Shown here piece by piece: positions 35,178-44,126 of a DNA stretch of 64,000 nucleotides. The translations under genes were made by a program, and so were the position numbers. Position 1 is the stretch's first letter, and every line of letters begins with the position of its first letter. The notes beneath the pieces are model-generated. The model made no database searches. It saw only the letters and a program-made list of their open reading frames with translations, and had not been told where the DNA came from. This stretch comes from Bacilli bacterium (lineage in GTDB: Bacteria > Bacillota_I > Bacilli_A > RF39 > UBA660): the NCBI GenBank assembly GCA_017541445.1, contig JAFXZC010000009.1, forward strand, positions 1-64,000, in the 5' to 3' direction.

Positions 35178-35205
35178 TAAAAAAGAATGTAATTTATTTA
35201 CATTC
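35178..35205 (-). terminator. Terminator of the 35207-37042 gene
   Basis: Stem GAATGTAA/TTACATTC (35185-35192 with 35198-35205) and T-run on the minus strand. The same 8-bp stem is used again at 37103-37125. Confidence 0.82.
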
Positions 35206-35206
35206 C

Positions 35207-37042
35207 TTATACTTGCAACTTATCAACAGTTTGATTTATTTCCTGTTCAGTCATCCTACTATAATTTCTAATAATATCTCCAACATAATATAACTTACCA
35301 TTAATTTCTACTTCTAAATGACTATTCATTTTAGGTAATACAACATTAAACATATATGTCTCAAAAGTCATATCACTTCTAGGATAACATCTACCTAATT
35401 GTTCACTACTTAATCTACATAATCTAGAAGCTAAATATTTCTTATTAAATTCTCGTACTAATTCATTAACAGTACTCATAATATTATTCATTCTATCTCT
35501 AACAACAGGATCATCTTTTAAACATTCATTCTTAATAATAGAGAAATTAAAATCTCTTAAATAAACAATAAAATCAAAAGGTAATGATTGATTATTCAAA
35601 TCTTCATCTATAGAATCATATAAACTAATACTATTAAATTCTACATATTTTAATATACAATTAATTATTTCCATTTGATATAAAGTAACTGTTCTAACTT
35701 GACCCTTCATATTTATATTTGGAGTATCTCTAAAATAATTTTCTAGAGTATGAACAGTATCTCTTAACACTATACTTAAAGATTTAAATAATCCTTTTAT
35801 ATTTTCTTTACTTACTCTAGTTAAATTAATTGTATCTAATTGACCATGTACTATACCATAGTTAATATAATTATCTACTACACCTCTATTATCAAGTTTT
35901 TCTGTCATTCTATAATATAATATATCTCCAAAAGATTTTCTCTCTCCATTAGAATTATATATTTCTCTCAAAACAGGATAATTATTTAATTCTTCTGGAT
36001 GTTCTCTCATAATCTTATCCATATTTTCAACTATAAATCTATCAACACAGAATACTTTACCATCTTTGTCTTTCATAAATTTATAATAGTCTCTTTTATC
36101 TAAATGTTCTCTTCTATTTTCACTAACTCTATCAGCCAAATCAACCCTATGAAACATATGAAAAAATACCCCAGCATCAAAATGACCATGTGTTTCTGCA
36201 TCTAATTCAATAGTAGCATATTTATAATTTTCTCTATAAGAATTATAAGTAGTACTATTTAAATACTTATAAAACAATTCAAATTGAGCCATTTCAAAAG
36301 CAGTAACATTAACTTTATTTCTACTTTCAATCTCTTGAATAAAATGTCTTGTTTCATGACAAACAGTCTTTGTAACTAACTCTATACTTGGTGTACCACT
36401 TTTTTTATTAATACAAATTAAACCATTACTCTGTTCACCACGTAAAGAACTACTCTCTTCTCCAATACATACAATACTATTAGATTTTTCGCCATGTAAT
36501 GCAAAATTAGATACATATTGACAATAAAACTTTAATTCCATCTCATTCATAGTATTAATAGTTTTATGTTTATTAATAATATCAGTAATAACTCTTTCAA
36601 ATAATTTTTTCTTTTGATTATCACCATTTCTTAGATAAACTAATAAACTTGAATAGAATCTATTTTTATCTTCATCACTCAATTTAGAAATATTATTAAA
36701 CATACTTTCTAAATCTACATTAAAATATTTACCTCTAAACTCTTTAAATCTCTTTAATTCTTCTCCACTTAATACTAAATCAACTACTCTATTACGTATT
36801 AATAAACTATCAGCAAATAAATAAGGTTTACTAAAAAATATATTATATAATTTCTTAATATGATAAATACAATAGTCTTTATTAATATTTTCCATTATAC
36901 CTTTAGTTAAATAATGTTCAAACGCTTGCATAAGTCTTATATTTTTAAAACTCTTATTATTAAAATCAAATACAAAATTATTCTTAACAATATTATCAAA
37001 ATAATTCATACCATAAGAATCTATTAACGCTTGACTATACAT
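35207..37042 (-). CDS. Putative zinc metallopeptidase with HETRH motif, unknown family
   Basis: The 611-residue protein has a zinc-binding HExxH motif, VCHETRHFIQE, at residues 229-233, followed about 50 residues later by IELDAETHGHFDAG (Glu279/Glu283), a good candidate for the third ligand as in gluzincin-type enzymes. The surrounding 200 N-terminal and 320 C-terminal residues are helical and match nothing I know. No signal peptide is seen, so it would act in the cytoplasm or leave by a non-Sec route. The HExxH is a fact of the sequence; peptidase activity is inferred. It neighbours the 607-residue unknown protein. GGTGATATT precedes the ATG. Confidence 0.6.
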   Translation of the reverse strand: MYSQALIDSYGMNYFDNIVKNNFVFDFNNKSFKNIRLMQAFEHYLTKGIMENINKDYCIYHIKKLYNIFFSKPYLFADSLLIRNRVVDLVLSGEELKRFKEFRGKYFNVDLESMFNNISKLSDEDKNRFYSSLLVYLRNGDNQKKKLFERVITDIINKHKTINTMNEMELKFYCQYVSNFALHGEKSNSIVCIGEESSSLRGEQSNGLICINKKSGTPSIELVTKTVCHETRHFIQEIESRNKVNVTAFEMAQFELFYKYLNSTTYNSYRENYKYATIELDAETHGHFDAGVFFHMFHRVDLADRVSENRREHLDKRDYYKFMKDKDGKVFCVDRFIVENMDKIMREHPEELNNYPVLREIYNSNGERKSFGDILYYRMTEKLDNRGVVDNYINYGIVHGQLDTINLTRVSKENIKGLFKSLSIVLRDTVHTLENYFRDTPNINMKGQVRTVTLYQMEIINCILKYVEFNSISLYDSIDEDLNNQSLPFDFIVYLRDFNFSIIKNECLKDDPVVRDRMNNIMSTVNELVREFNKKYLASRLCRLSSEQLGRCYPRSDMTFETYMFNVVLPKMNSHLEVEINGKLYYVGDIIRNYSRMTEQEINQTVDKLQV

Positions 37043-37095
37043 AATATCACCTTACATATCTCCTAATATAATTATAATATTAAAATATCAACAAA

Positions 37096-37125
37096 CAAAA
37101 AAGAATGTAATATTTATTTACATTC
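37096..37125 (-). terminator. Terminator of the DUF84 gene
   Basis: Stem GAATGTAA/TTACATTC (37103-37110 with 37118-37125), 7-base loop and T-run on the minus strand. Confidence 0.82.
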
Positions 37126-37704
37126 TTTTTCTATTGCTTCATCTAATTTCTTTATAGATTCACTATCTAAATAACTATCTATATTTAATGATTTATAATT
37201 ACTATTAATATTTAATGCTTTTTCTAAAGCTCTAACAACAGCTTCTACTTCTACTTCTGTTCTCTTTAATTTACCATTACTTAAATAACCTACTACACCA
37301 TCATCTGTATGACTACCTTGTAACTTTTGTACAAGTAAATGTAATACATTACCTTCTTTAACATAATTAAATACCTTATCTGTTATTCTTAATCTAGAAG
37401 ACATACCAACATAATCAATATCTTTATAATTAACAACACAATATGTATCTACATAATAATTATTATCTTCTTTAGTAAAACCTGCTTCTATACTAACTAA
37501 CATGTCATAACTACTATTTATTTTTTTCAAATTATCATTTCTATTCTTAGCTCCTAATAATGTCTCTTCATTAATAGGATTATCACTAACTAAAGAATCT
37601 ACTTTATAACATTCAATATCATAATCATTAATATTAACTATCTCTAAAGCTTTAACTAATGCATTATATTTCTTATCACTCTTAGATCCTAATAATATCT
37701 TCAT
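37114..37704 (-). CDS. DUF84 inosine/xanthosine triphosphatase-like protein
   Basis: The 196-residue product follows the DUF84 (YjjX) pattern: LLGSKSDKKYNALVKAL at the start, SDNPINEETLLGAKNR, VSIEAGF and GVVGYLSNGKLKRTEV. The family removes damaged purine nucleotides (ITP/XTP) from the pool. Key acidic residues at SIEAGF correspond to the usual GIEGG metal-binding site but read Glu-Ala-Gly. ATG at 37704 follows GGTGATGTAT. It stands alone between the metallopeptidase-like gene and the acylation cluster. Confidence 0.78.
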   Translation of the reverse strand: MKILLGSKSDKKYNALVKALEIVNINDYDIECYKVDSLVSDNPINEETLLGAKNRNDNLKKINSSYDMLVSIEAGFTKEDNNYYVDTYCVVNYKDIDYVGMSSRLRITDKVFNYVKEGNVLHLLVQKLQGSHTDDGVVGYLSNGKLKRTEVEVEAVVRALEKALNINSNYKSLNIDSYLDSESIKKLDEAIEKECK

Positions 37705-37733
37705 ATACATCACCAACTCAATTATAATACAAT

Positions 37734-37765
37734 AAAAAAAGTAAAAAAATATATTTTTTTACTTT
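37734..37765 (-). terminator. Terminator of the O-acylation cluster
   Basis: A 14-bp perfect A/T palindrome with core AAAGTAAAA/TTTTACTTT followed by seven Ts on the minus strand; it overlaps the stop codon of the DHHW gene. The DUF84 promoter (TATAAT) comes right after. Confidence 0.78.
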
Positions 37766-38814
37766 AATCTAACTATAGATAAATCACTATATAAATTATT
37801 TAAATTATATAATATTAACTTATCATTAATATTATTCTTTATAATAAAATCACTTACATTCTCATTAAAATATCTTAAATCAATAACGTATACTTTATTA
37901 TAATGATTAACTATAAAAGGAATAAAACAATTAGCATAACTATTTTTAATAATAACTATACTAGATTCATCATTTAAATCTTTATTAGTTATTTCTATTA
38001 ATGCATGATTATTATCTAAAAACATTGCATACTTATCTTTTTTATCTAAGTAATCATAATTATATAAACTATTACTAATCTTTTTTTCATATACATAATT
38101 AACTTCTATATTACTATCAATATCATAAATATATATATCATCTTCTTTAGCTAAACCTAATACTAAAGAAGATGATGTACCTAAGAAATTACTAGATACT
38201 TTCTTTCTATAAAATCTATTAATATCATAATAATATTTATTTTTATTATTAAAATAAGCTTTGTATGCTTCATAAGCACCATCAGTAGTCCAATGATGAT
38301 CTGATTTATAAAAAGTAATATTCTCTTTTCTTAAATCTACATTATTAGTATTTAACTTAGAATATAAATAACTTATTTCATCATCTTCTTTATCTACTTC
38401 TCTAATATTATTAACTTTATCACTATTATAATAAATACTATCTGGTACTATCATTACATCTACATTACCATTAAGATTATTAAAATCATTAATACTATCT
38501 ATAATATAATCTTTTTTCTTCTTATCTATATCAATAAAATCAGATATTAAATAATTATCTTTACCAACATAAATACCATTTATTAAATTCTTACCAGATA
38601 AATACTCTATCTTATTCTTAATACCAATTAATTTAGTCCTAAAAGGAAAATAATCATTTATATATTCTTCTATATTTTTAATATTAAATTTGCTTAAATA
38701 TCTATTCTCTTCTTCAGAAAAAGTTTCTTTTTTAGAAGATATAAACGAAATAACAAAAAATAAATTAATAACCATAATAACTATAAATAATAAAATATTA
38801 CTAATCTTCTCCAT
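37759..38814 (-). CDS. DHHW-family (AlgJ/AlgX-like) surface protein
   Basis: The 351-residue protein has an N-terminal membrane anchor (about 5-27) and an SGNH-like domain. The family-defining DHHW motif is in FYKSDHHWTTDGAYEAY, and a second block, VMIVPDSIYYN, marks the nucleophile region. DHHW proteins work with MBOAT acyltransferases to acetylate exported polysaccharides. The MBOAT gene lies 8 bases upstream in the same operon. The target glycan is unknown. Confidence 0.85.
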   Translation of the reverse strand: MEKISNILLFIVIMVINLFFVISFISSKKETFSEEENRYLSKFNIKNIEEYINDYFPFRTKLIGIKNKIEYLSGKNLINGIYVGKDNYLISDFIDIDKKKKDYIIDSINDFNNLNGNVDVMIVPDSIYYNSDKVNNIREVDKEDDEISYLYSKLNTNNVDLRKENITFYKSDHHWTTDGAYEAYKAYFNNKNKYYYDINRFYRKKVSSNFLGTSSSLVLGLAKEDDIYIYDIDSNIEVNYVYEKKISNSLYNYDYLDKKDKYAMFLDNNHALIEITNKDLNDESSIVIIKNSYANCFIPFIVNHYNKVYVIDLRYFNENVSDFIIKNNINDKLILYNLNNLYSDLSIVRLK

Positions 38815-38822
38815 AATAACTC

Positions 38823-40139
38823 CTAAAAATTATTATATAGGAATGGTAAATAATTACCACTAACTATATAACAAATAGATACTATATATAACACTACTAA
38901 TATAATATTTACTAAGAACATACCATATGGTTTATTAATAATATTATCTATTACCTTAGGTAATCTAAAACATAATACTATACTAATTATTAATAATAAC
39001 CAATTTTCTCTTAAATAAAATAATACATAATTATTTATAAAAGGACTTGTAAATAAACTTTTAGTAAATAACATAATATCATTAATATTATCTATACTAA
39101 AGAATATATAACCTATTAAAACAATTAATATTACATAAATATGTTTAATAAAATTAGGTAGTTTATCTAATACTTTACTAAAGAAATATTTTTCTAATAA
39201 AAGAATAATACCATAATATAAACCCCATATTAAAAAGTTAAATGTATTACCATGCCAAATACCAGTAATAACCCATACTACCATAATATTAAAAATATGT
39301 CTTAAAGTATTAACTCTATTACCTCCTAATGGAAAATAAATATATTCTTTAAAGAAATTAGATAAACTAATATGCCATCTTCTCCAAAATTCACTTATAC
39401 TTAAAGATAAATATGGATAATCAAAGTTCTTAGGATATAGAATACCAATCATCTTACCTAAACCAATAACCATATTACTATAACTTGAAAAATCAATATA
39501 TAATTGTAATCCAAATACAATTAAACAAATAATATTTAATAAACTACTGCTATTAGCATTATTCATCATATTTACATATAATAAACCTAAATTATCAGCT
39601 ATTAATACTTTTTTACATAAATTCCATATAAATAATTGAAAACCATTAAAGAAAGATTCTTTATTAATAGAAGGATTTATAATACTCTCTTTTAAATCAG
39701 AATATCTTACTATAGGACCCATAGTTATATGACAAAATAATAATATATATGTCATATAATATAGAATATTTTTTTCGCAATTAATCTTTTTTCTTTTAAC
39801 ATCTACTATATAGCTTATATTATTAAAAGTATAAAAACTTATACCTAAAGGAAATATAGAAGAAAATCCATATTTAAATAAACCTAAACAACCAATATTT
39901 AATAATATTAATATATACCATAAAAACTTATTATCCCTTTTACTAAATACATTAGTAAATATATAATTAACAAGACATATACCTAATAATAAAATCAAAT
40001 TAAATAATCCACTATATAAATAAAAAATTACACTGCATAATAAAACTACTAAATATTTAAATTTTTTAGGTACTAAATAAAATAATAATAAAAATAAAGG
40101 TAAAAAAACAATAATAAATATTAATGTATTGAAAGACAT
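38823..40139 (-). CDS. MBOAT family O-acyltransferase
   Basis: The 438-residue polytopic protein (about ten membrane helices) has the MBOAT hallmarks: LGISFYTFNNISYIVDV, FSSYSNMVIGLGKMIGI, the SEFWRRWHISLSNFFKEYIYFPLGG block and the catalytic His in VITGIWHGNTFNFLIWG. Such enzymes (AlgI, DltB, PatA) pass acetyl groups across the membrane to surface sugars or teichoic acids. The ATG overlaps the stop of the lipoprotein gene (TAATG). Without a DltA/C/D set nearby, D-alanylation is less likely than acetylation. Confidence 0.92.
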   Translation of the reverse strand: MSFNTLIFIIVFLPLFLLLFYLVPKKFKYLVVLLCSVIFYLYSGLFNLILLLGICLVNYIFTNVFSKRDNKFLWYILILLNIGCLGLFKYGFSSIFPLGISFYTFNNISYIVDVKRKKINCEKNILYYMTYILLFCHITMGPIVRYSDLKESIINPSINKESFFNGFQLFIWNLCKKVLIADNLGLLYVNMMNNANSSSLLNIICLIVFGLQLYIDFSSYSNMVIGLGKMIGILYPKNFDYPYLSLSISEFWRRWHISLSNFFKEYIYFPLGGNRVNTLRHIFNIMVVWVITGIWHGNTFNFLIWGLYYGIILLLEKYFFSKVLDKLPNFIKHIYVILIVLIGYIFFSIDNINDIMLFTKSLFTSPFINNYVLFYLRENWLLLIISIVLCFRLPKVIDNIINKPYGMFLVNIILVVLYIVSICYIVSGNYLPFLYNNF

Positions 40140-40588
40140 TAAGACATATTTCCCTTAACTATTTCATACATATCTTGATTATTATCACTAACTATATATA
40201 TTAAATAGTTTCCAATAGATACCTCTAGATGATCATTTAACAATTTAACTGCTTCAGGAGAATACATACTACTATTCTTAACAAGAACATTAAACATATT
40301 ATCCATTTGTTTTTTTAATTTACTTTCTTTACCCTTATCAACTTTAAAAATAGCATATAAATAACCATTATTTAAAGTACTTGATTTAATAACATATTCT
40401 TCAGCTAAAGAAACATCAACACCATATACAGCATCTAATTCCTTTACATCCATATCTTTCATATTAGTAAATTTTTCATCTAATTTTTTAGAAGTTGCTT
40501 CCATATCTAAATTATATGTAACTTCAGTCCCACAACCTCCTATTAAAATAGCAAATATTACTAACCAAACAGTAAAACATTTTTTCAT
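40139..40588 (-). CDS. DUF4358 lipoprotein
   Basis: The 149-residue product has a signal peptide ending in the lipobox LIGGC (Cys at about 19), so it is a substrate for the Lgt encoded at 22738. The rest matches DUF4358 in size and in the EEYVIKSSTLNNGYLYAIFKV and MYSPEAVKLLNDHLEVSIGNYLIYIVSD blocks. DUF4358 lipoproteins are often found next to MBOAT/DHHW genes, as here. AAGGAGATGTAAT sets ATG 40588. Molecular role is not known. Confidence 0.82.
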   Translation of the reverse strand: MKKCFTVWLVIFAILIGGCGTEVTYNLDMEATSKKLDEKFTNMKDMDVKELDAVYGVDVSLAEEYVIKSSTLNNGYLYAIFKVDKGKESKLKKQMDNMFNVLVKNSSMYSPEAVKLLNDHLEVSIGNYLIYIVSDNNQDMYEIVKGNMS

Positions 40589-40589
40589 A

Positions 40590-41828
40590 TTACATCTCCT
40601 TCTCAAAATTTAAATGTTTTAAATAATCAACATATTTCTTTTTACCACTTTCATTTAAATGAAAACCACAATTAATAGTTTCATAACATTCAAATAAACT
40701 CTTATTAGCTAATCCATCAGTACCTTTTACAGTTTGAGCAAAATTAACAAATGGAATACTATATTCTTCACATATTTCACCAATATAATAATTAAATTCA
40801 TTTATTTTTTTCTGAGTTGTATAATTATAACTTCCTTGATGTACAGGAAGCAAAGCAGTTATTACTAACTTGACATCACTATGATTTGTTCTCATATTAT
40901 TTATAAATTTTAATAATTCTTCTTTAAACTTATCTGCCGTCATAAATTCAACACTTGTAATACCAACATTTAATATTAAATATTTTGGAGATACAGATGC
41001 CATAGCTTCTTCAAAAGTAACTGTTCTATTAGTATCAAACATTGTAAAAGTAGAACTATTTATTTGAGCTACATTTAAACCATTCTTACCCCATATTTGA
41101 TTAGCAGGCATATATTTACCATGTCTATATAAATAAGTAGTATTACTATCTCCTACCAATATAGCATCTTTTAAATAATCATATTCTTGTTCATCAGGAA
41201 CTAAAGTAACTCTTTTAAAGTAATAATCTAGATTAAAATCTTTAATGCTCATAGTTAAAGGATTAACCGAAATAACTTCTACTTTTCTAGTAGTTTTAAC
41301 ATAATTATCTGAACTATCTTTAACACTATATACAACTTCATATACACCAGGAGTTTCTATATCAATATTATTATTAACAACAACCTTATCTGTTATATCA
41401 CCATCTAGATTATCAACAGCATCAAATCCAGCTTCTATATATGGACTACCTATTTCTAAATAGACATAATCATTACCATATAAAGATAATTCTGGAAGAA
41501 CATTATCTACTACATTAACAACCCTAGTTAATTCTCTCGTAAAGCATAAAAAAGTTAAACTATAATTAACCTCATATTTACCTAATTTACTAGTATCAAC
41601 ATTATCAATAACTACTACTTTATCATATCTTTTATTATTAAAAGTAGCTACATAACCATAATCTACATATTCAGATCCAATAGGAACAAAAACATTTTCG
41701 TCACCAATTAATCTAAAAGATATAAGTGTATTTGCAATGAAGAAGATTATTGTCATACCAAAAAAAGAAAAAGCAGAAACTAATAAAACAATAACATATA
41801 TTCTTACTATTCCTCTTTCATTATCCAT
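40590..41828 (-). CDS. Membrane-anchored SGNH protein with two DUF5011 domains
   Basis: The 412-residue protein has a membrane anchor (about 9-37), two Ig-like DUF5011 repeats (about 45-115 and 118-195, with DNLDGDITDKVVVNNNIDIETPGVYEVVYSVKDSSDN in the second), and a C-terminal SGNH/GDSL-like domain starting AILVGDSNT with LILNVGITS and a final GFHLNESG. The Ser and His of an esterase-like site are present. It is first in the acylation operon and probably edits or presents the acylated glycan. GGGAGATTATT precedes the ATG. Confidence 0.82.
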   Translation of the reverse strand: MDNERGIVRIYVIVLLVSAFSFFGMTIIFFIANTLISFRLIGDENVFVPIGSEYVDYGYVATFNNKRYDKVVVIDNVDTSKLGKYEVNYSLTFLCFTRELTRVVNVVDNVLPELSLYGNDYVYLEIGSPYIEAGFDAVDNLDGDITDKVVVNNNIDIETPGVYEVVYSVKDSSDNYVKTTRKVEVISVNPLTMSIKDFNLDYYFKRVTLVPDEQEYDYLKDAILVGDSNTTYLYRHGKYMPANQIWGKNGLNVAQINSSTFTMFDTNRTVTFEEAMASVSPKYLILNVGITSVEFMTADKFKEELLKFINNMRTNHSDVKLVITALLPVHQGSYNYTTQKKINEFNYYIGEICEEYSIPFVNFAQTVKGTDGLANKSLFECYETINCGFHLNESGKKKYVDYLKHLNFEKEM

Positions 41829-41917
41829 AATAATCTCCCTATCTTATAATAAAATTATAACATACGTGCAAAATCAGTTTACACTATATTATCTATTACT
41901 ATACAAAAGGTATACAA

Positions 41918-43300
41918 TTATTTTTTAGACAAAACAACTCTAAATGATTTATCATTACGAGATATAGCATCTGTAATACCATAACCAAATATTCCAGATA
42001 ATTCACCACAACCAGCTGCTCCACCACGTTTAACCCATGGCCAAGAAGTATTAGCTAAATATGCATAGTCGCCATTCCAACTTCTAGCATAACCATTTGA
42101 ATATGTATATTTATTAGATAATACTTCTCTGGTAGCATCACCTAACAAACCTCTAGATCTATCATACATATTATTCCCAACTTTAACAAAAGAATAATAT
42201 CTTTTATTAGCAGGCAATTTGCCTTTATAACCACCAAGATTATCTCTAATAGGATAATTAGATACAATACCCATTACGCAATCCCAAGCTCCACCTACTA
42301 AATCATAAACACCATAAATAGTACCAGTAGAAGAAGCACCTGTACCATAGTAATCAACATCATATTGATAAGTACACGAAGAAGCAGCATATGCAGCTGT
42401 CTTCCCTGAAGAACAACCAGTAGTTAATTTATTAAATGTTTCTCCAGTACCTAAAGCATTATTATTAAATACTAATCTATCTTTTTCAGAATATCTTGTA
42501 TTACTTACTTTACCATATTTAGATTGAGTCAAATATGCAACGGCACCCCATTCCATATTAGTTAAATTTCTAGAATCAATATTCATATCATAAGAACTTT
42601 TAACACTAGTAGCATATTCCCACATTTTAGCCATATTAACACTAATTATAGGAAATTTATTAGGCAATATATTAACAACATTATTTTTACTTAAAGAAGG
42701 TTCAAATTTAGCAATCCAAAATCCATTTAATTCATAATCACCATCATCAGCTACTGCAGTAAAAGCAGGATGTGTATAATAATTACCATTCTTTACATCC
42801 CTTTTCTTTTCTTCTTCAGTAGATACAAATTTAATATCTATTAATTGTTCAGCAACTAACTGATTATTAACATTAAATAATTTATATTCATATCTAGGTA
42901 TCCACACAAAAAATCCTAAAATATCATTCATATTAATAATAGTTCCACTATCACTATTTATATAATAGTCTAACTTACTATTAACAACATATACTACATT
43001 AGCCCAATTATATTTTTCATAACTATACCATTCACTATATATATCAGCTTTTTTCCAACTACCATCTTCATATATTACAGGTATCATATTATCATCTAAT
43101 TCAGGATCAGCACCATTTAATATTTCTTCTTTATATAATGGCATATAAGTAACATTAGTTAAATCATCTTCACCATTATTAATATCTACTAAATCTAAAT
43201 TAGATACATTATCTTTTTTACTATAATATTTATAATAAATTAATACACTTAAAGTAGATAAAATAAGTAATATAGCAACAATCAATAACACTTTCTTCAT
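41918..43300 (-). CDS. Surface protein with formylglycine-enzyme-like (C-type-lectin-like) domain
   Basis: The 460-residue protein has an N-terminal membrane anchor (about 3-24) and a large outer domain. Its C-terminal half follows the FGE-sulfatase fold: FWIAKFEPS, NLTNMEWGAVAYL, GVYDLVGGAWDCVMG, and a final SFRVVLS, the counterparts of the GNVWEW and GFR motifs. Catalytic cysteines of true formylglycine-generating enzymes are not obvious, so it is more likely a binding or adhesion domain. It lies just upstream of the acylation operon on the same strand, with no clear terminator between. Confidence 0.7.
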   Translation of the reverse strand: MKKVLLIVAILLILSTLSVLIYYKYYSKKDNVSNLDLVDINNGEDDLTNVTYMPLYKEEILNGADPELDDNMIPVIYEDGSWKKADIYSEWYSYEKYNWANVVYVVNSKLDYYINSDSGTIINMNDILGFFVWIPRYEYKLFNVNNQLVAEQLIDIKFVSTEEEKKRDVKNGNYYTHPAFTAVADDGDYELNGFWIAKFEPSLSKNNVVNILPNKFPIISVNMAKMWEYATSVKSSYDMNIDSRNLTNMEWGAVAYLTQSKYGKVSNTRYSEKDRLVFNNNALGTGETFNKLTTGCSSGKTAAYAASSCTYQYDVDYYGTGASSTGTIYGVYDLVGGAWDCVMGIVSNYPIRDNLGGYKGKLPANKRYYSFVKVGNNMYDRSRGLLGDATREVLSNKYTYSNGYARSWNGDYAYLANTSWPWVKRGGAAGCGELSGIFGYGITDAISRNDKSFRVVLSKK

Positions 43301-43322
43301 ATTAATACCTTCTATTAAACAA

Positions 43323-43355
43323 ATTATATCATAAAAAAAAGAAGATTTATTCTTC
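43323..43355 (-). terminator. mtnN terminator fused to the next promoter
   Basis: Stem GAAGA/TCTTC (43341-43345 with 43351-43355) and eight Ts; the T-run leads into TATGATATAAT (43323-43333), the extended -10 of the 41918-43300 gene. Confidence 0.7.
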
Positions 43356-44050
43356 TAATCAATCTCTTTTAATATCTTCTTCATTCCTTTAGCTATTACT
43401 TTAGTACTATGCTCTAAAAACTCTTCATAAGTAACAACATTATTATTATTTGGAACATCACTAATACTTCTAAGTATTAAAAATGGAATATGATTTAAAT
43501 AACAAACTTGAGCTATACTAGCTCCTTCCATTTCAACAGCTAAAGCATTAAATTTAGTATGTATTTTCTCACTCATCCAAGATTCAGTACAAAATATATC
43601 ACCAGATGCAATAACACCATGTTTAACTCTAATATCTTTATCTTTAGATAATACAGAATTAGCAATATTTATTAAATAACTATCAGCTTCTATAAAGTCA
43701 CCTACATCTGGAATAAAACCTTTCTTATAACCAAATGGAGTAACATCAAAATCATGTTGTATTAATTTTTCACCTATAACAATATCTCCTACTGCTAAAG
43801 ACTCATCTATACCACCAGCAACACCTATATTAAATACATAATCAACTTTTATATTATCTATTAATATTTGAGTAGTTCTAGCAGCATTAACTTTACCTAT
43901 ACCACTTTGTACTAATACTACTTCTTCATCACTAATTATTCCTTCATAGAACTTTAAATCAAAAATACTATATTCTTTTTTTAAATCTAAATACTTCTTT
44001 AAAGCATCTAATTCCTCTTTCATAGCAAATATAATACCAATTCTTTTCAT
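43355..44050 (-). CDS. mtnN: 5'-methylthioadenosine/S-adenosylhomocysteine nucleosidase
   Basis: The 231-residue enzyme begins RIGIIFAMKEELDALK and carries the catalytic AVEMEGASIAQVCY and SDVPNNN blocks of the MtnN/Pfs family. It splits SAH and MTA, by-products of SAM use, and so links to metK at 53012 and to the methyltransferases in the window. ATG at 44050 follows GGTGGT. It is divergent from the plus-strand acyltransferase gene. Confidence 0.95.
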   Translation of the reverse strand: MKRIGIIFAMKEELDALKKYLDLKKEYSIFDLKFYEGIISDEEVVLVQSGIGKVNAARTTQILIDNIKVDYVFNIGVAGGIDESLAVGDIVIGEKLIQHDFDVTPFGYKKGFIPDVGDFIEADSYLINIANSVLSKDKDIRVKHGVIASGDIFCTESWMSEKIHTKFNALAVEMEGASIAQVCYLNHIPFLILRSISDVPNNNNVVTYEEFLEHSTKVIAKGMKKILKEID

Positions 44051-44104
44051 ATATACCACCACCAAAATATTATCATTAAATAACTATAAAAACAACAAAG
44101 ATGA

Positions 44105-44110
44105 TATAAT
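44105..44110 (+). promoter_or_regulatory. -10 element of the hexapeptide acyltransferase gene
   Basis: TGATATAAT at 44102-44110 is an extended -10, 16 bases before the ATG; no good -35 is seen. The predicted leader is only about ten bases and begins near GGTGAT. Confidence 0.5.
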
Positions 44111-44126
44111 ATATATGGTGATAAAT

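Noticed and set aside
41918..43300. A diversity-generating retroelement variable protein
   Set aside because: The fold would fit, but no reverse transcriptase, template repeat or accessory gene is seen in the window, so I kept it as a surface protein only.
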